6,734 nt of DNA from JBEKYH01 sp049511115 (GCA_049511115.1 JBEKYH010000288.1:1-6734); one strand, 5' to 3'. Shown: positions 1-5,414, numbered from the stretch's first letter. Notes: generated from the letters alone by a model not told the origin. Numbers and translations are program-made.

Positions 1-5
1 GCTCT

Positions 6-20
6 CGCGGCGAAGCCGCG
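6..20. repeat. Perfect 6-bp hairpin just after the rhomboid stop codon
   Basis: CGCGGC and GCCGCG flank a 3-nt loop (GAA on the plus strand, TTC on the minus strand). The hairpin begins 2 nt after the stop codon of the minus-strand rhomboid gene, so it would form at the 3' end of that message. It could help end transcription or protect the transcript, but the window stops 5 nt beyond it and no T-tract is visible. A terminator is therefore only a possibility. Confidence 0.35.
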
Positions 21-22
21 CC

Positions 23-1678
23 TCACTGCCCCGCCCCCGGGGCAAATTTGATGTTGGCCAGCCGCCAGTGGCTCGGCGAAAGGGGGGACTTATCCGTCCA
101 TTGGATGACGGCCTGCGAGTTTACGCGGGCGGCGGTGGTTCCTTGGAGGTATCGGGACCAGACCCGATCGTCAGGGCTGATCAGCGGGACGCTTGCGGGA
201 GAATTGTCACCCACCTGCACGCGCACATTGCGTATCTCGTACGGCCAATCCGTATTGTCCTGTTCCTCGAATTGAAAAATATACAGGCCGGGTTTTAGGA
301 ATGTGCCACGCAAGGTGGCCAGCACCGGCTGGTTTTGCCGGGTTGCGTCGATGGTGGCGGAATTCACCTGGAAAACATCCTTCATGCCGTACAGGTCGGC
401 GTAGGCGCCGGTGGCGTCGAACAGGCCGGGGTGGACTTCAACGGGCTTGGGGACCGACGCTATCGCGGCTTCGACGCGCGCGGTCTGCAGCAGGAAGCGG
501 GCGGTGAAGGCGACGGTAGCGAGGATGACCAGTTCCGAGACGACGCCCAGGGCGATCGTCAATGTTCCGGGGCGACGCGAAGGGGTCTTGAAAAAGGCGA
601 CGGCGCCGATGCAAACGCCGGCGACAAAACCGCCGATGTGAGCGGCGTTGTCGATCACGCTCCGCGCGGAAAAGCCCATGAGGCAGATCAGCACGACGTT
701 GGCGAGCATGAGGCCGAAGAACCCTTCCGGCAGCACGGCGCGGCGGCGGTAGCCCATGACGGCGAGGTAGCCGATGAGGCCCATCAATCCGCCGGACGCG
801 CCGACGGATGTGCCGCGCGTGAAGTAGACGCTGGCGACGCTGCCGGCGAGGGCGGAAAGGATGAATACGAGCGGCAAATGCAGCGAGCGGGCGTGGGCTT
901 CGACCCAGCGGCCCAGGACAACCAGGGCAAATAGATTCACGCCCAGGTGCAGAATGCCGCCGTGGAGAAAGACGCAGGTCAACATTCGCCAGGATTGGCC
1001 GGGAGGCAGGGGCTTGATGAGGCCGGCGAGTTCGATGCTGTTATTCAAGCCGACGCGCCATTGGCAGAAAGCGACGGCGAGAATGCACGCGGCCAACAGC
1101 CAGGTGGCGCCGAGTTTTTTGCGTTTGAGCCAGGCTTCGTAGCGCGCAGCGCGGCCCTGGGCGACCATGTCGCGCACGGTAAACGTGCGCAGGACCTGGG
1201 CGCTGCGCGCGTATTGGCCGGCGGGAATGACGCCAAAGGCGATGGCCAACATGATCGCAAGTGACTCAACCTGTTTGACGGGTTGGCCTTCGTGAACGGC
1301 AGTGAGGATCACGCCCGCCGCGATGGCGGCGCCGATCAGGCCCCAGCGGACGGCGCCGAAGGTCATCTTGCGAATAAGGCGGGTTTTGACGACATCAAAT
1401 AATTCAGGGGCTTCGACAGGGGGAATCAGGCGCGGGGAGTCGGGCGTCCAGATCAGCGGCAGGCGGCCGAAGCCGGCGGCGATTTTGGCGCGAAGTTCGT
1501 CGAGGGTACAGGGTTGGGGCGTGCGCCCCTTGAGGATGCCGTAGGGCCCCGCGGGCGGTTTGAGGGGAAAGAGGCCGGGGGATTCCCAGGGGACGCGCTG
1601 GCGGCGCGGCGGGGGAAAAACAGGCGCGGCGGCTAAAGGGGCGATGGGGGACGATTGATTTACGGCAGGATCGGTCAC
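23..1678 (-). CDS. Rhomboid family intramembrane serine protease with extra N- and C-terminal domains
   Basis: This 551-residue protein is a membrane protease that cleaves transmembrane substrates within the lipid bilayer. The rhomboid core covers about residues 191-365 in six hydrophobic segments. The nucleophile is Ser295 in GASGG at the start of the fourth core helix. The general base is His347 in NAAHIGG in the sixth. The oxyanion-site pair is His244/Asn248 in HLGVN, preceded by the usual WR motif (W230, R231). All expected catalytic residues are present. Ahead of the core are about 105 Pro-rich cytosolic residues and two added helices (about 108-127 and 138-155). After it comes a seventh core-type helix (about 371-396), as in 6+1 rhomboids, then about 155 residues that should lie outside the membrane and look beta-rich. 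Bacterial GlpG is about half this length. The GTG start is the only good one, because the next Met is near residue 105. It has no Shine-Dalgarno but has TATAAG 8 nt upstream. Substrates are unknown. It lies 202 nt downstream of clpX on the same strand. Confidence 0.93.
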   Translation of the reverse strand: MTDPAVNQSSPIAPLAAAPVFPPPRRQRVPWESPGLFPLKPPAGPYGILKGRTPQPCTLDELRAKIAAGFGRLPLIWTPDSPRLIPPVEAPELFDVVKTRLIRKMTFGAVRWGLIGAAIAAGVILTAVHEGQPVKQVESLAIMLAIAFGVIPAGQYARSAQVLRTFTVRDMVAQGRAARYEAWLKRKKLGATWLLAACILAVAFCQWRVGLNNSIELAGLIKPLPPGQSWRMLTCVFLHGGILHLGVNLFALVVLGRWVEAHARSLHLPLVFILSALAGSVASVYFTRGTSVGASGGLMGLIGYLAVMGYRRRAVLPEGFFGLMLANVVLICLMGFSARSVIDNAAHIGGFVAGVCIGAVAFFKTPSRRPGTLTIALGVVSELVILATVAFTARFLLQTARVEAAIASVPKPVEVHPGLFDATGAYADLYGMKDVFQVNSATIDATRQNQPVLATLRGTFLKPGLYIFQFEEQDNTDWPYEIRNVRVQVGDNSPASVPLISPDDRVWSRYLQGTTAARVNSQAVIQWTDKSPLSPSHWRLANIKFAPGAGQ

Positions 1679-1686
1679 GGAGAAAT

Positions 1687-1692
1687 CTTATA
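1687..1692 (-). promoter_or_regulatory. Possible -10 element (TATAAG) for a leaderless rhomboid transcript
   Basis: On the minus strand TATAAG ends 8 nt before the GTG start at 1678, so transcription would begin at or within a base or two of the start codon. No Shine-Dalgarno exists upstream, which agrees with leaderless translation. No convincing -35 hexamer is visible about 17 nt further upstream (the sequence there is CGCGCA-like), so the call is weak. Read-through from clpX is an alternative source of expression. Confidence 0.3.
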
Positions 1693-1754
1693 CATGAAGG
1701 GGAGGGTTTGCGCGGAGATGGGAAAGCGGGTGCACCTTCCAGGCACACAACCTC

Positions 1755-1776
1755 CTTCGCCCGCTCCGGGGCGAGG
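1755..1776. repeat. Hairpin 1 of the clpX-rhomboid spacer
   Basis: CTTCGCCC pairs with GGGCGAGG around a 6-nt loop, with one G-T wobble when read as plus-strand RNA. It is the rhomboid-proximal member of three short hairpins packed into the 202-nt spacer. No T-tract follows on either strand, so it is not a classical terminator. Confidence 0.4.
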
Positions 1777-1792
1777 AATTCGATGCTGGTTT

Positions 1793-1821
1793 CCACGAGT
1801 TGCGCTGTGCTTCACTCGTGG
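1793..1821. repeat. Hairpin 2 of the clpX-rhomboid spacer (CCACGAGT/ACTCGTGG)
   Basis: A perfect 8-bp inverted repeat separated by 13 nt. Together with the next hairpin it gives a compact double stem-loop of the kind seen in REP-like dispersed intergenic elements. Only one copy is visible here, so dispersal is a guess. It lies 60-88 nt downstream of the clpX stop codon and could stabilise the clpX 3' end. Confidence 0.45.
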
Positions 1822-1833
1822 CTACAGTCCTGC

Positions 1834-1846
1834 GCCCCTCTGGGGC
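1834..1846. repeat. Hairpin 3 of the clpX-rhomboid spacer (GCCCC/GGGGC)
   Basis: A 5-bp all-GC stem closes a 3-nt loop, 34 nt downstream of the clpX stop codon on the minus strand. It is the first structure RNA polymerase would meet after clpX. No T-run follows, so it is described as a hairpin rather than a terminator. Confidence 0.4.
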
Positions 1847-1880
1847 TGAGGAAGAATTTTCGACAGCCTCCCTGCGCTGC

Positions 1881-3260
1881 CTACGCCGATTCCTTGCGGC
1901 GTTCGGGTTTGATCTCGAACAGGCTTTGCCGGCCTTCGACGATGTCCTCGCTGATGATGTAACGGCCGCCCTGGCCCTGGTCGGGGAGGCGGTACATCAA
2001 ATCGAGCATGATTTCTTCGCAGACAGCGCGGAGGGCGCGAGCGCCGGTGTCGCGCTTGAGGGCGCGCTCGGCGATCAACTCCATGGCGCGATGGGTGAAT
2101 TCCACCTCGCAGCCTTCCATGCGGAAAAACTTCTGGTACTGCTTGACCAGGGCGTTCTTCGGCTCAGTGAGGATGTTGATGAGGGTTTTCACATCCAGCG
2201 GCTCCAGCGTGGCCGTCACCGGGAGGCGGCCGACGAATTCGGGGATCATGCCGAACTCTACCAGGTCCTCCGGCTGCACCTGCGAAAGGATTTCCGCACG
2301 GTCGTGGGCGGTTTCACCGGGGGCGTTTTCGCTGTTAAAGCCGATCTGGCGCTTGCCCAGGCGCTTGCGGATGATGTCTTCGAGGCCGACGAACGTGCCG
2401 CCGCAGATGAAGAGAATCTGGCCGGTGTCCATCTGGATGTACTGCTGCTCGGGATGCTTGCGGCCGCCCTGGGGGGGGATGTTGGCGATGGTGCCTTCGA
2501 GCATTTTCAACAGGGCCTGCTGGACGCCCTCGCCGGAGACATCGCGGGTGATGGAGACGTTGTTCTGGGTCTTGCCGATCTTGTCGATTTCGTCAATGTA
2601 GACGATGCCGCGCTGGGCGGATTCCAGGTCGTAGTCGGCGTTCTGGAGGAGCTTGAGGAGGATGTTCTCGACGTCTTCGCCGACGTAGCCGGCCTCGGTG
2701 AGGGTAGTGGCGTCGCCGATGGCGAAGGGGACGTTGAGGATGCGGGCCAGGGTTTTGGCCAGGAGTGTCTTGCCGCTGCCGGTCGGGCCGATCAGGAGGA
2801 CGTTGCTCTTGTCGATTTCGATGTCGTTAACCAGCGGCGCGGCGACCCCTTCCGCGGCGGCGGGCGATTCGGTCGTGGTCAGGCGCTTGTAGTGGTTATG
2901 GACGGCGACGGCCAGGGCCTTTTTGGCGTACTGCTGGCCGATGACGTACTGATCCAAAAACTCCTTGATCTGGCGCGGGCTGGGGATGCTGCTGAAGAGC
3001 GGCTGGCTGCTGGTGAGCTTGCGCTTTTCCTGGCGGATGATGTTGTGAGCGAGATCGACGCAGTTGGCGCAGATGTAAACGTCGCTGGGGCCTTCGACCA
3101 TGGGGCCTACATCGCGTGAGGACTTGCTGCAAAAGCTACAGGTCGTGATGCGCCGGCCGCGGAAGCCGCCGCCACCGCCGGGAGGCGGAGGTGGCGGATT
3201 GTTGGGAGGTCCGGGGTTGCCAGGACCTCCGCCGTTGCCGGTGCGAGTGGGATTGGCCAT
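1881..3260 (-). CDS. clpX: ATP-dependent Clp protease ATP-binding subunit ClpX
   Basis: This is the hexameric AAA+ unfoldase that recognises tagged or damaged cytosolic proteins and threads them into the ClpP peptidase. The product is 459 residues. A Gly/Pro-rich head (residues 1-37) precedes the C4 zinc-binding domain (Cys41, 44, 63, 66). The AAA+ module follows, with Walker A GPTGSGKT (158-165), Walker B with D223/E224, pore loop GYVG (191-194), RKH loop (267-269), the ClpP-docking IGF loop (306-308), arginine finger R345 in EFVGR, and sensor 2 R408 in TGARALR. All key residues are intact. The ATG at 3260 is chosen over an upstream in-frame GTG at 3347 because a GAGGA Shine-Dalgarno precedes it and the extra residues look non-coding. 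E. coli ClpX is 424 residues, and most of the extra length here is the head. No clpP adjoins it, although clpP and clpX are neighbours in many bacteria. Confidence 0.97.
   Translation of the reverse strand: MANPTRTGNGGGPGNPGPPNNPPPPPPGGGGGFRGRRITTCSFCSKSSRDVGPMVEGPSDVYICANCVDLAHNIIRQEKRKLTSSQPLFSSIPSPRQIKEFLDQYVIGQQYAKKALAVAVHNHYKRLTTTESPAAAEGVAAPLVNDIEIDKSNVLLIGPTGSGKTLLAKTLARILNVPFAIGDATTLTEAGYVGEDVENILLKLLQNADYDLESAQRGIVYIDEIDKIGKTQNNVSITRDVSGEGVQQALLKMLEGTIANIPPQGGRKHPEQQYIQMDTGQILFICGGTFVGLEDIIRKRLGKRQIGFNSENAPGETAHDRAEILSQVQPEDLVEFGMIPEFVGRLPVTATLEPLDVKTLINILTEPKNALVKQYQKFFRMEGCEVEFTHRAMELIAERALKRDTGARALRAVCEEIMLDLMYRLPDQGQGGRYIISEDIVEGRQSLFEIKPERRKESA
3169..3230. repeat. Two inverted repeats inside the Gly/Pro-rich start of clpX
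   Basis: CCGCCACC (3169-3176) is complementary to GGTGGCGG (3190-3197), and GGAGGTCC (3205-3212) to GGACCTCC (3223-3230). They arise where Pro codons (CCN) and Gly codons (GGN) alternate in the clpX head, roughly codons 11-31. In the mRNA they would give two stable stems soon after the start codon, which could slow early translation. They may equally be a by-product of amino-acid composition. Confidence 0.6.
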
Positions 3261-3271
3261 CGGATTTGCTT

Positions 3272-3276
3272 TCCTC
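3272..3276 (-). promoter_or_regulatory. Shine-Dalgarno GAGGA of clpX
   Basis: GAGGA lies 11 nt upstream of the ATG at 3260 on the minus strand, a slightly long but workable spacing. It decides the clpX start: the upstream in-frame GTG at 3347 has no comparable site, and the protein from 3260 begins directly with the Gly/Pro-rich head. Confidence 0.65.
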
Positions 3277-3281
3277 ACGCG

Positions 3282-3297
3282 GGCGGAGCTAACCGCC
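3282..3297 (-). repeat. Hairpin just upstream of the clpX ribosome binding site
   Basis: GGCGG and CCGCC flank a 6-nt loop and end about 5 nt before the clpX Shine-Dalgarno. In the clpX leader this would be a compact GC stem next to the ribosome landing site, so it could tune translation. No mechanism is shown. Confidence 0.4.
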
Positions 3298-3355
3298 GAA
3301 CAGGTGGACACTTCCAAGTGGTGACGGCCGCACGGAAAGGCCCTCACCCTGCTTA

Positions 3356-3387
3356 TCGAACATTAACCCGGTCGAACTTGATCGGGT
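3356..3387. repeat. TCGAAC direct repeat overlapping an imperfect inverted repeat in the clpX leader
   Basis: TCGAAC occurs at 3356-3361 and 3372-3377, 16 bp apart. The second copy sits within the inverted repeat ACCCGGTC (3366-3373) and GATCGGGT (3380-3387), which has one mismatch or wobble. This could be an operator or a leader structure for clpX, but short repeats like these also occur by chance. Confidence 0.3.
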
Positions 3388-3432
3388 ATTGCGAGCGGGT
3401 ACCTTCGCTAACGGGAAGGAATCACTCTTCAC

Positions 3433-3460
3433 ATGTTATTCTACGGGAGAACAGGGTCAA
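3433..3460 (-). promoter_or_regulatory. Candidate clpX promoter (TTGACC, 16 nt, TAACAT)
   Basis: Minus-strand TTGACC (3460-3455) matches the sigma-70 -35 consensus at five of six positions. TAACAT (3438-3433) matches the -10 at four of six, with a 16-nt spacer. Transcription would start near 3426 and give a leader of about 165 nt. The region is AT-richer than its surroundings. Housekeeping promoter consensus may not hold strictly in this phylum, and a heat-shock promoter of another type could exist. Confidence 0.3.
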
Positions 3461-3578
3461 AAGGAAAAGATAAATTGGTGGAACGAGTAGACGATAATGT
3501 TTGGCCACTTACCGGACGGGAGGGAAGAGGTGTGCGTGGCGAGGGATGGGCTTTTGGTGCGCGGGGGGGAGGAATAAA

Positions 3579-3602
3579 CGCTGAGGCACCGAGGCGTTGA
3601 GG
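3579..3602. repeat. Three tandem 8-nt repeats ending GAGG
   Basis: CGCTGAGG, CACCGAGG and CGTTGAGG lie head to tail, sharing the pattern C-x-x-Y-GAGG. The stretch also contains the inverted pair AACGC (3577-3581) and GCGTT (3594-3598), which on the minus strand gives a weak hairpin followed by TTATTCC, about 40 nt after the SHOCT stop codon. It may be a degenerate intergenic repeat or a poor terminator. Confidence 0.45.
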
Positions 3603-3635
3603 TAGGAAAGAAGAGGAATTTGAACTCCAACGAAG

Positions 3636-4001
3636 TTAGTCGGCGTCCGGAGGCGGCTGGATTGGAGGTTGTCGGGGGGGACGCGGTTTCGCCGGCGACT
3701 TGGCGTTGGCGGGGTTGGGGGCGGCGAACTGGGCTTTGAGGGCTTGGGTGACCAGGGCTTTGGCCCGCTTATATTCTTCCTCGGACATCTTTCCTTCTTT
3801 GTGGAGCTTACGAAGTTGCTCCGGTGAGAAGCCCATTGAGCTGCCGCCGCTGTCGGAGCGGGACCAGCGGCGGAGCCAGAAGGCGCCGGCCATCAGGACG
3901 ATGACGCCGACAAACAGGTAAAGGCAGACGACGAAAATCTGGCCGATCTGGTCGGTGCCCTCCGTCTGGGCCAGGATTATCGCCAAGGCAGGGCCGCCCA
4001 T
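3636..4001 (-). CDS. Small single-helix membrane protein with a SHOCT-type domain
   Basis: The 121-residue product has a short hydrophobic N-terminus, one transmembrane helix (about residues 20-43, ending in the basic stop WLRRW), a Ser/Gly linker, a SHOCT-like helical hairpin (about 57-84) and a Pro-rich tail ending PPPDAD. The hairpin reads as L-x-x-L-x-x-x-G-x-[ML]-[ST]-E-E-E-[YF], the usual pattern for this short domain, whose role is mostly undefined but is thought to involve oligomerisation or protein contact. The ATG at 4001 is preferred because GGGAG lies 8 nt upstream. An earlier in-frame ATG near 4115 would overlap the TATAATG promoter element. It is transcribed divergently from the kinase. 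The function is unknown. Confidence 0.8.
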   Translation of the reverse strand: MGGPALAIILAQTEGTDQIGQIFVVCLYLFVGVIVLMAGAFWLRRWSRSDSGGSSMGFSPEQLRKLHKEGKMSEEEYKRAKALVTQALKAQFAAPNPANAKSPAKPRPPRQPPIQPPPDAD

Positions 4002-4009
4002 CACCAAAT

Positions 4010-4014
4010 CTCCC
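4010..4014 (-). promoter_or_regulatory. Shine-Dalgarno GGGAG of the SHOCT gene
   Basis: Minus-strand GGGAG lies 8 nt before the ATG at 4001. It fixes the start of the 121-residue protein and argues against the longer 159-residue reading. Confidence 0.65.
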
Positions 4015-4019
4015 AAGTT

Positions 4020-4057
4020 CCTTACCCCTCCCCTACCAAGCTTAAAGCTGGGTAAGG
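4020..4057. repeat. Inverted repeat CCTTACCC/GGGTAAGG in the SHOCT leader
   Basis: A perfect 8-bp inverted repeat spans 38 nt, with a second inner pair AGCTT (4039-4043) and AAGCT (4045-4049). It lies between the predicted minus-strand transcription start (near 4107) and the Shine-Dalgarno at 4010-4014, so the SHOCT message would carry this stem-loop 5 nt before its ribosome site. It could be a translational control element or an operator. Confidence 0.5.
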
Positions 4058-4091
4058 GTTCTATTAACATCGTATACTGTAAATAATTAGT

Positions 4092-4121
4092 TTGACATTC
4101 AACAGACAAAAGCATTATACC
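4092..4121 (+). promoter_or_regulatory. Candidate kinase promoter (TTGACA, 18 nt, TATACC)
   Basis: TTGACA (4092-4097) is a perfect -35 consensus. TATACC (4116-4121) matches four of six -10 positions after an 18-nt spacer. Transcription would begin near 4128, leaving about 27 nt before the kinase ATG at 4155. The first base of TTGACA is also a possible in-frame TTG codon, so the promoter argues that the kinase starts at 4155. TTGA-CAT-TCAA (4092-4102) is also a small palindrome that could bind a regulator. Confidence 0.5.
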
Positions 4122-4122
4122 A
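4114..4122 (-). promoter_or_regulatory. Extended -10 element (TGGTATAAT) of the SHOCT gene
   Basis: On the minus strand TGGTATAAT is an exact extended -10 (TG-n-TATAAT). Extended -10 promoters can work with a poor -35, and the -35 here is poor (about TGAGGG). The predicted start near 4107 gives a leader of about 105 nt ahead of the ATG at 4001. The element shares bases with the plus-strand -10 (TATACC), so the two polymerases could not bind at once. Confidence 0.5.
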
Positions 4123-4154
4123 GATGCTTGGTCGTACCCTCAGGCGTCGCAAAA

Positions 4155-5414
4155 ATGCCAGTACCCGACCCAAACACGACGAGTTTTCCGGCCACACAGG
4201 ACTCGGAAATCGCCAAGATGATCCTCGATCTGGGGCTGGCGACCCACACCGAAGTCCAATTCTGTAAAGAGCAGCAAAAGCACGGATCTGATCCGAACAT
4301 GCGCAGCATCGCGGATTTGCTGGTCGAGCATAATTTCATCACCATCAATCAAGCCAAGCGCCTGCGCCAGCAGGTGGTCGACCGTCGCAAGAGTTACATC
4401 CCCGGCTATGAGATCATTGAAAAGCTCGGCAAGGGGGCCATGGGCACCGTCTATAAGGCGCGGCAGCTTTCCCTGGACCGGATCGTCGCTCTCAAAGTCC
4501 TGCTGAAAAAGATGGGGCAAAGCGCCGATTTCGTGGACCGGTTTTACAAAGAGGGGAAGGCGGCGGCGCGGCTTTCACACCCCAACATGGTGCAGGCCAT
4601 TGACGTGGGCTCGACGCCAGACGGTCAGCACTATTTTGTGATGGAGTACATCGAGGGGAAGAGCCTGGGCGACTTCATGGCCGACGGGCGCAGTTTTTCT
4701 GAAGCCGAAGCGCTGGACATCATGATCCAGGTGGGCGAGGCGCTGGCGCAGGCGCACGCGCGCGGGCTGATCCACCGCGACGTGAAGCCAAAGAACATCA
4801 TGCTGACGCCTCAGGGAATCGCCAAGCTGACCGACCTGGGTTTGGCGCGCGATATTGATGATAAAGTGGCGGCGCAGAGCGAAGCGGGCAAGGCATACGG
4901 GACGCCGTATTACATCAGTCCCGAGCAGATTCGCGGCGACGTGGACATCGACTTCCGGGCCGATATTTATTCGCTGGGGGCCACATTTTATCACATCGTT
5001 ACGGGGCGGCCGCCGTTCGAGGGGGACAGCCCGGCGACCGTGATGCACAAGCATCTCAGAGCTGACCTTGTGCCGGCCGACCATGTGAATACGGCCCTTT
5101 CCACCGGCGTCGGCGAGATCATCGACGTCGCGATGGCCAAGCGCCGGGAAGAGCGCTATGGGTCAATGGCCAAGATGGTTGAGGATTTGAAAGCGGTTCG
5201 GGAGAATAAGCCGCCGATTCACGCGCACCGGGCGGTGGACCTGGATTCACTGGCCAAAATCGAAGAGACGGGGAAGACGGTGGATATCATCCCGCCGCCG
5301 GCGGCGCATGCGGACCTGTGGCAGTCGCCGGTGGTGATATGGCTGGCGGCGGCGGTGGGCGCGTCGATGCTGATCAACGTGATTATGCTGGTGGTGCTCC
5401 TGACCAAGAAATAG
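4155..5414 (+). CDS. Tail-anchored serine/threonine protein kinase (PknB-like)
   Basis: This 419-residue protein phosphorylates Ser/Thr on unknown targets. An N-terminal helical domain (about residues 15-78) resembles the short domain that precedes kinases in many planctomycetes. The catalytic domain (about 84-350) has the Gly loop GKGAMGTVY (92-100), Lys114 in VALK, Glu133 on helix C, the catalytic loop HRDVKPKN (207-214, Asp209), DLG (227-229) in place of DFG, GTPYYISPEQ (249-258) and D270 in RADIYSLG. All are intact, so it should be active. Residues 351-390 are a linker. One helix (about 393-416) ends the protein at LLTKK, so there is no outer sensor domain. The ATG at 4155 is chosen because the longer TTG reading starts inside a promoter. 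No Shine-Dalgarno is visible. It diverges from the SHOCT gene and lies 51 nt before the dehydrogenase. Confidence 0.93.
   Translation: MPVPDPNTTSFPATQDSEIAKMILDLGLATHTEVQFCKEQQKHGSDPNMRSIADLLVEHNFITINQAKRLRQQVVDRRKSYIPGYEIIEKLGKGAMGTVYKARQLSLDRIVALKVLLKKMGQSADFVDRFYKEGKAAARLSHPNMVQAIDVGSTPDGQHYFVMEYIEGKSLGDFMADGRSFSEAEALDIMIQVGEALAQAHARGLIHRDVKPKNIMLTPQGIAKLTDLGLARDIDDKVAAQSEAGKAYGTPYYISPEQIRGDVDIDFRADIYSLGATFYHIVTGRPPFEGDSPATVMHKHLRADLVPADHVNTALSTGVGEIIDVAMAKRREERYGSMAKMVEDLKAVRENKPPIHAHRAVDLDSLAKIEETGKTVDIIPPPAAHADLWQSPVVIWLAAAVGASMLINVIMLVVLLTKK

Larger units (their letters stand above)
3261..3635 (-). other. 375-nt intergenic region: clpX leader and SHOCT gene 3' end
   Basis: No credible gene lies here. 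Going left to right it holds the clpX Shine-Dalgarno and an adjacent hairpin, a TCGAAC direct repeat overlapping another hairpin, a weak clpX promoter candidate, a G-rich tract on the plus strand (about 3517-3572), and three tandem 8-nt repeats close to the SHOCT stop codon. No CIRCE-type heat-shock operator was seen by eye. Confidence 0.6.

Noticed and set aside
335..934. A 199-codon plus-strand open frame opposite the rhomboid gene
   Set aside because: It is low-complexity (Gly, Ala, Asp, Glu) and antisense to a rhomboid whose catalytic motifs are all intact. It has no domain signal.
1800..3119. A 439-codon open frame on the plus strand opposite clpX
   Set aside because: It is antisense to a certain gene, and its product is an Ala/Gly/Asp/Val-rich sequence with no recognisable domain. 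This is typical of GC-rich shadow frames.
3261..3347. clpX start at an upstream in-frame GTG (29 extra residues)
   Set aside because: The ATG at 3260 has a Shine-Dalgarno. The upstream stretch contains a leader hairpin and codes for residues unlike ClpX.
3517..3572. G-quadruplex in the G-rich tract of the clpX upstream region
   Set aside because: There are several G-runs, but the spacing includes a 12-nt loop, so it does not meet the usual pattern of four runs with loops of up to 7 nt.
4002..4115. Longer SHOCT protein starting at 4115
   Set aside because: That ATG overlaps the TATAAT element, and the extra residues span a hairpin leader. The ATG at 4001 has a well-placed GGGAG.
4092..4154. 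Kinase start at TTG 4092 (21 extra residues)
   Set aside because: The TTG is the start of a consensus -35 TTGACA, no ribosome site precedes it, and the extra residues look non-coding. The ATG at 4155 is preferred.
4140..4520. A 126-codon minus-strand open frame at the start of the kinase
   Set aside because: It is antisense to the kinase N-terminal and glycine-loop region and has no domain or ribosome site.
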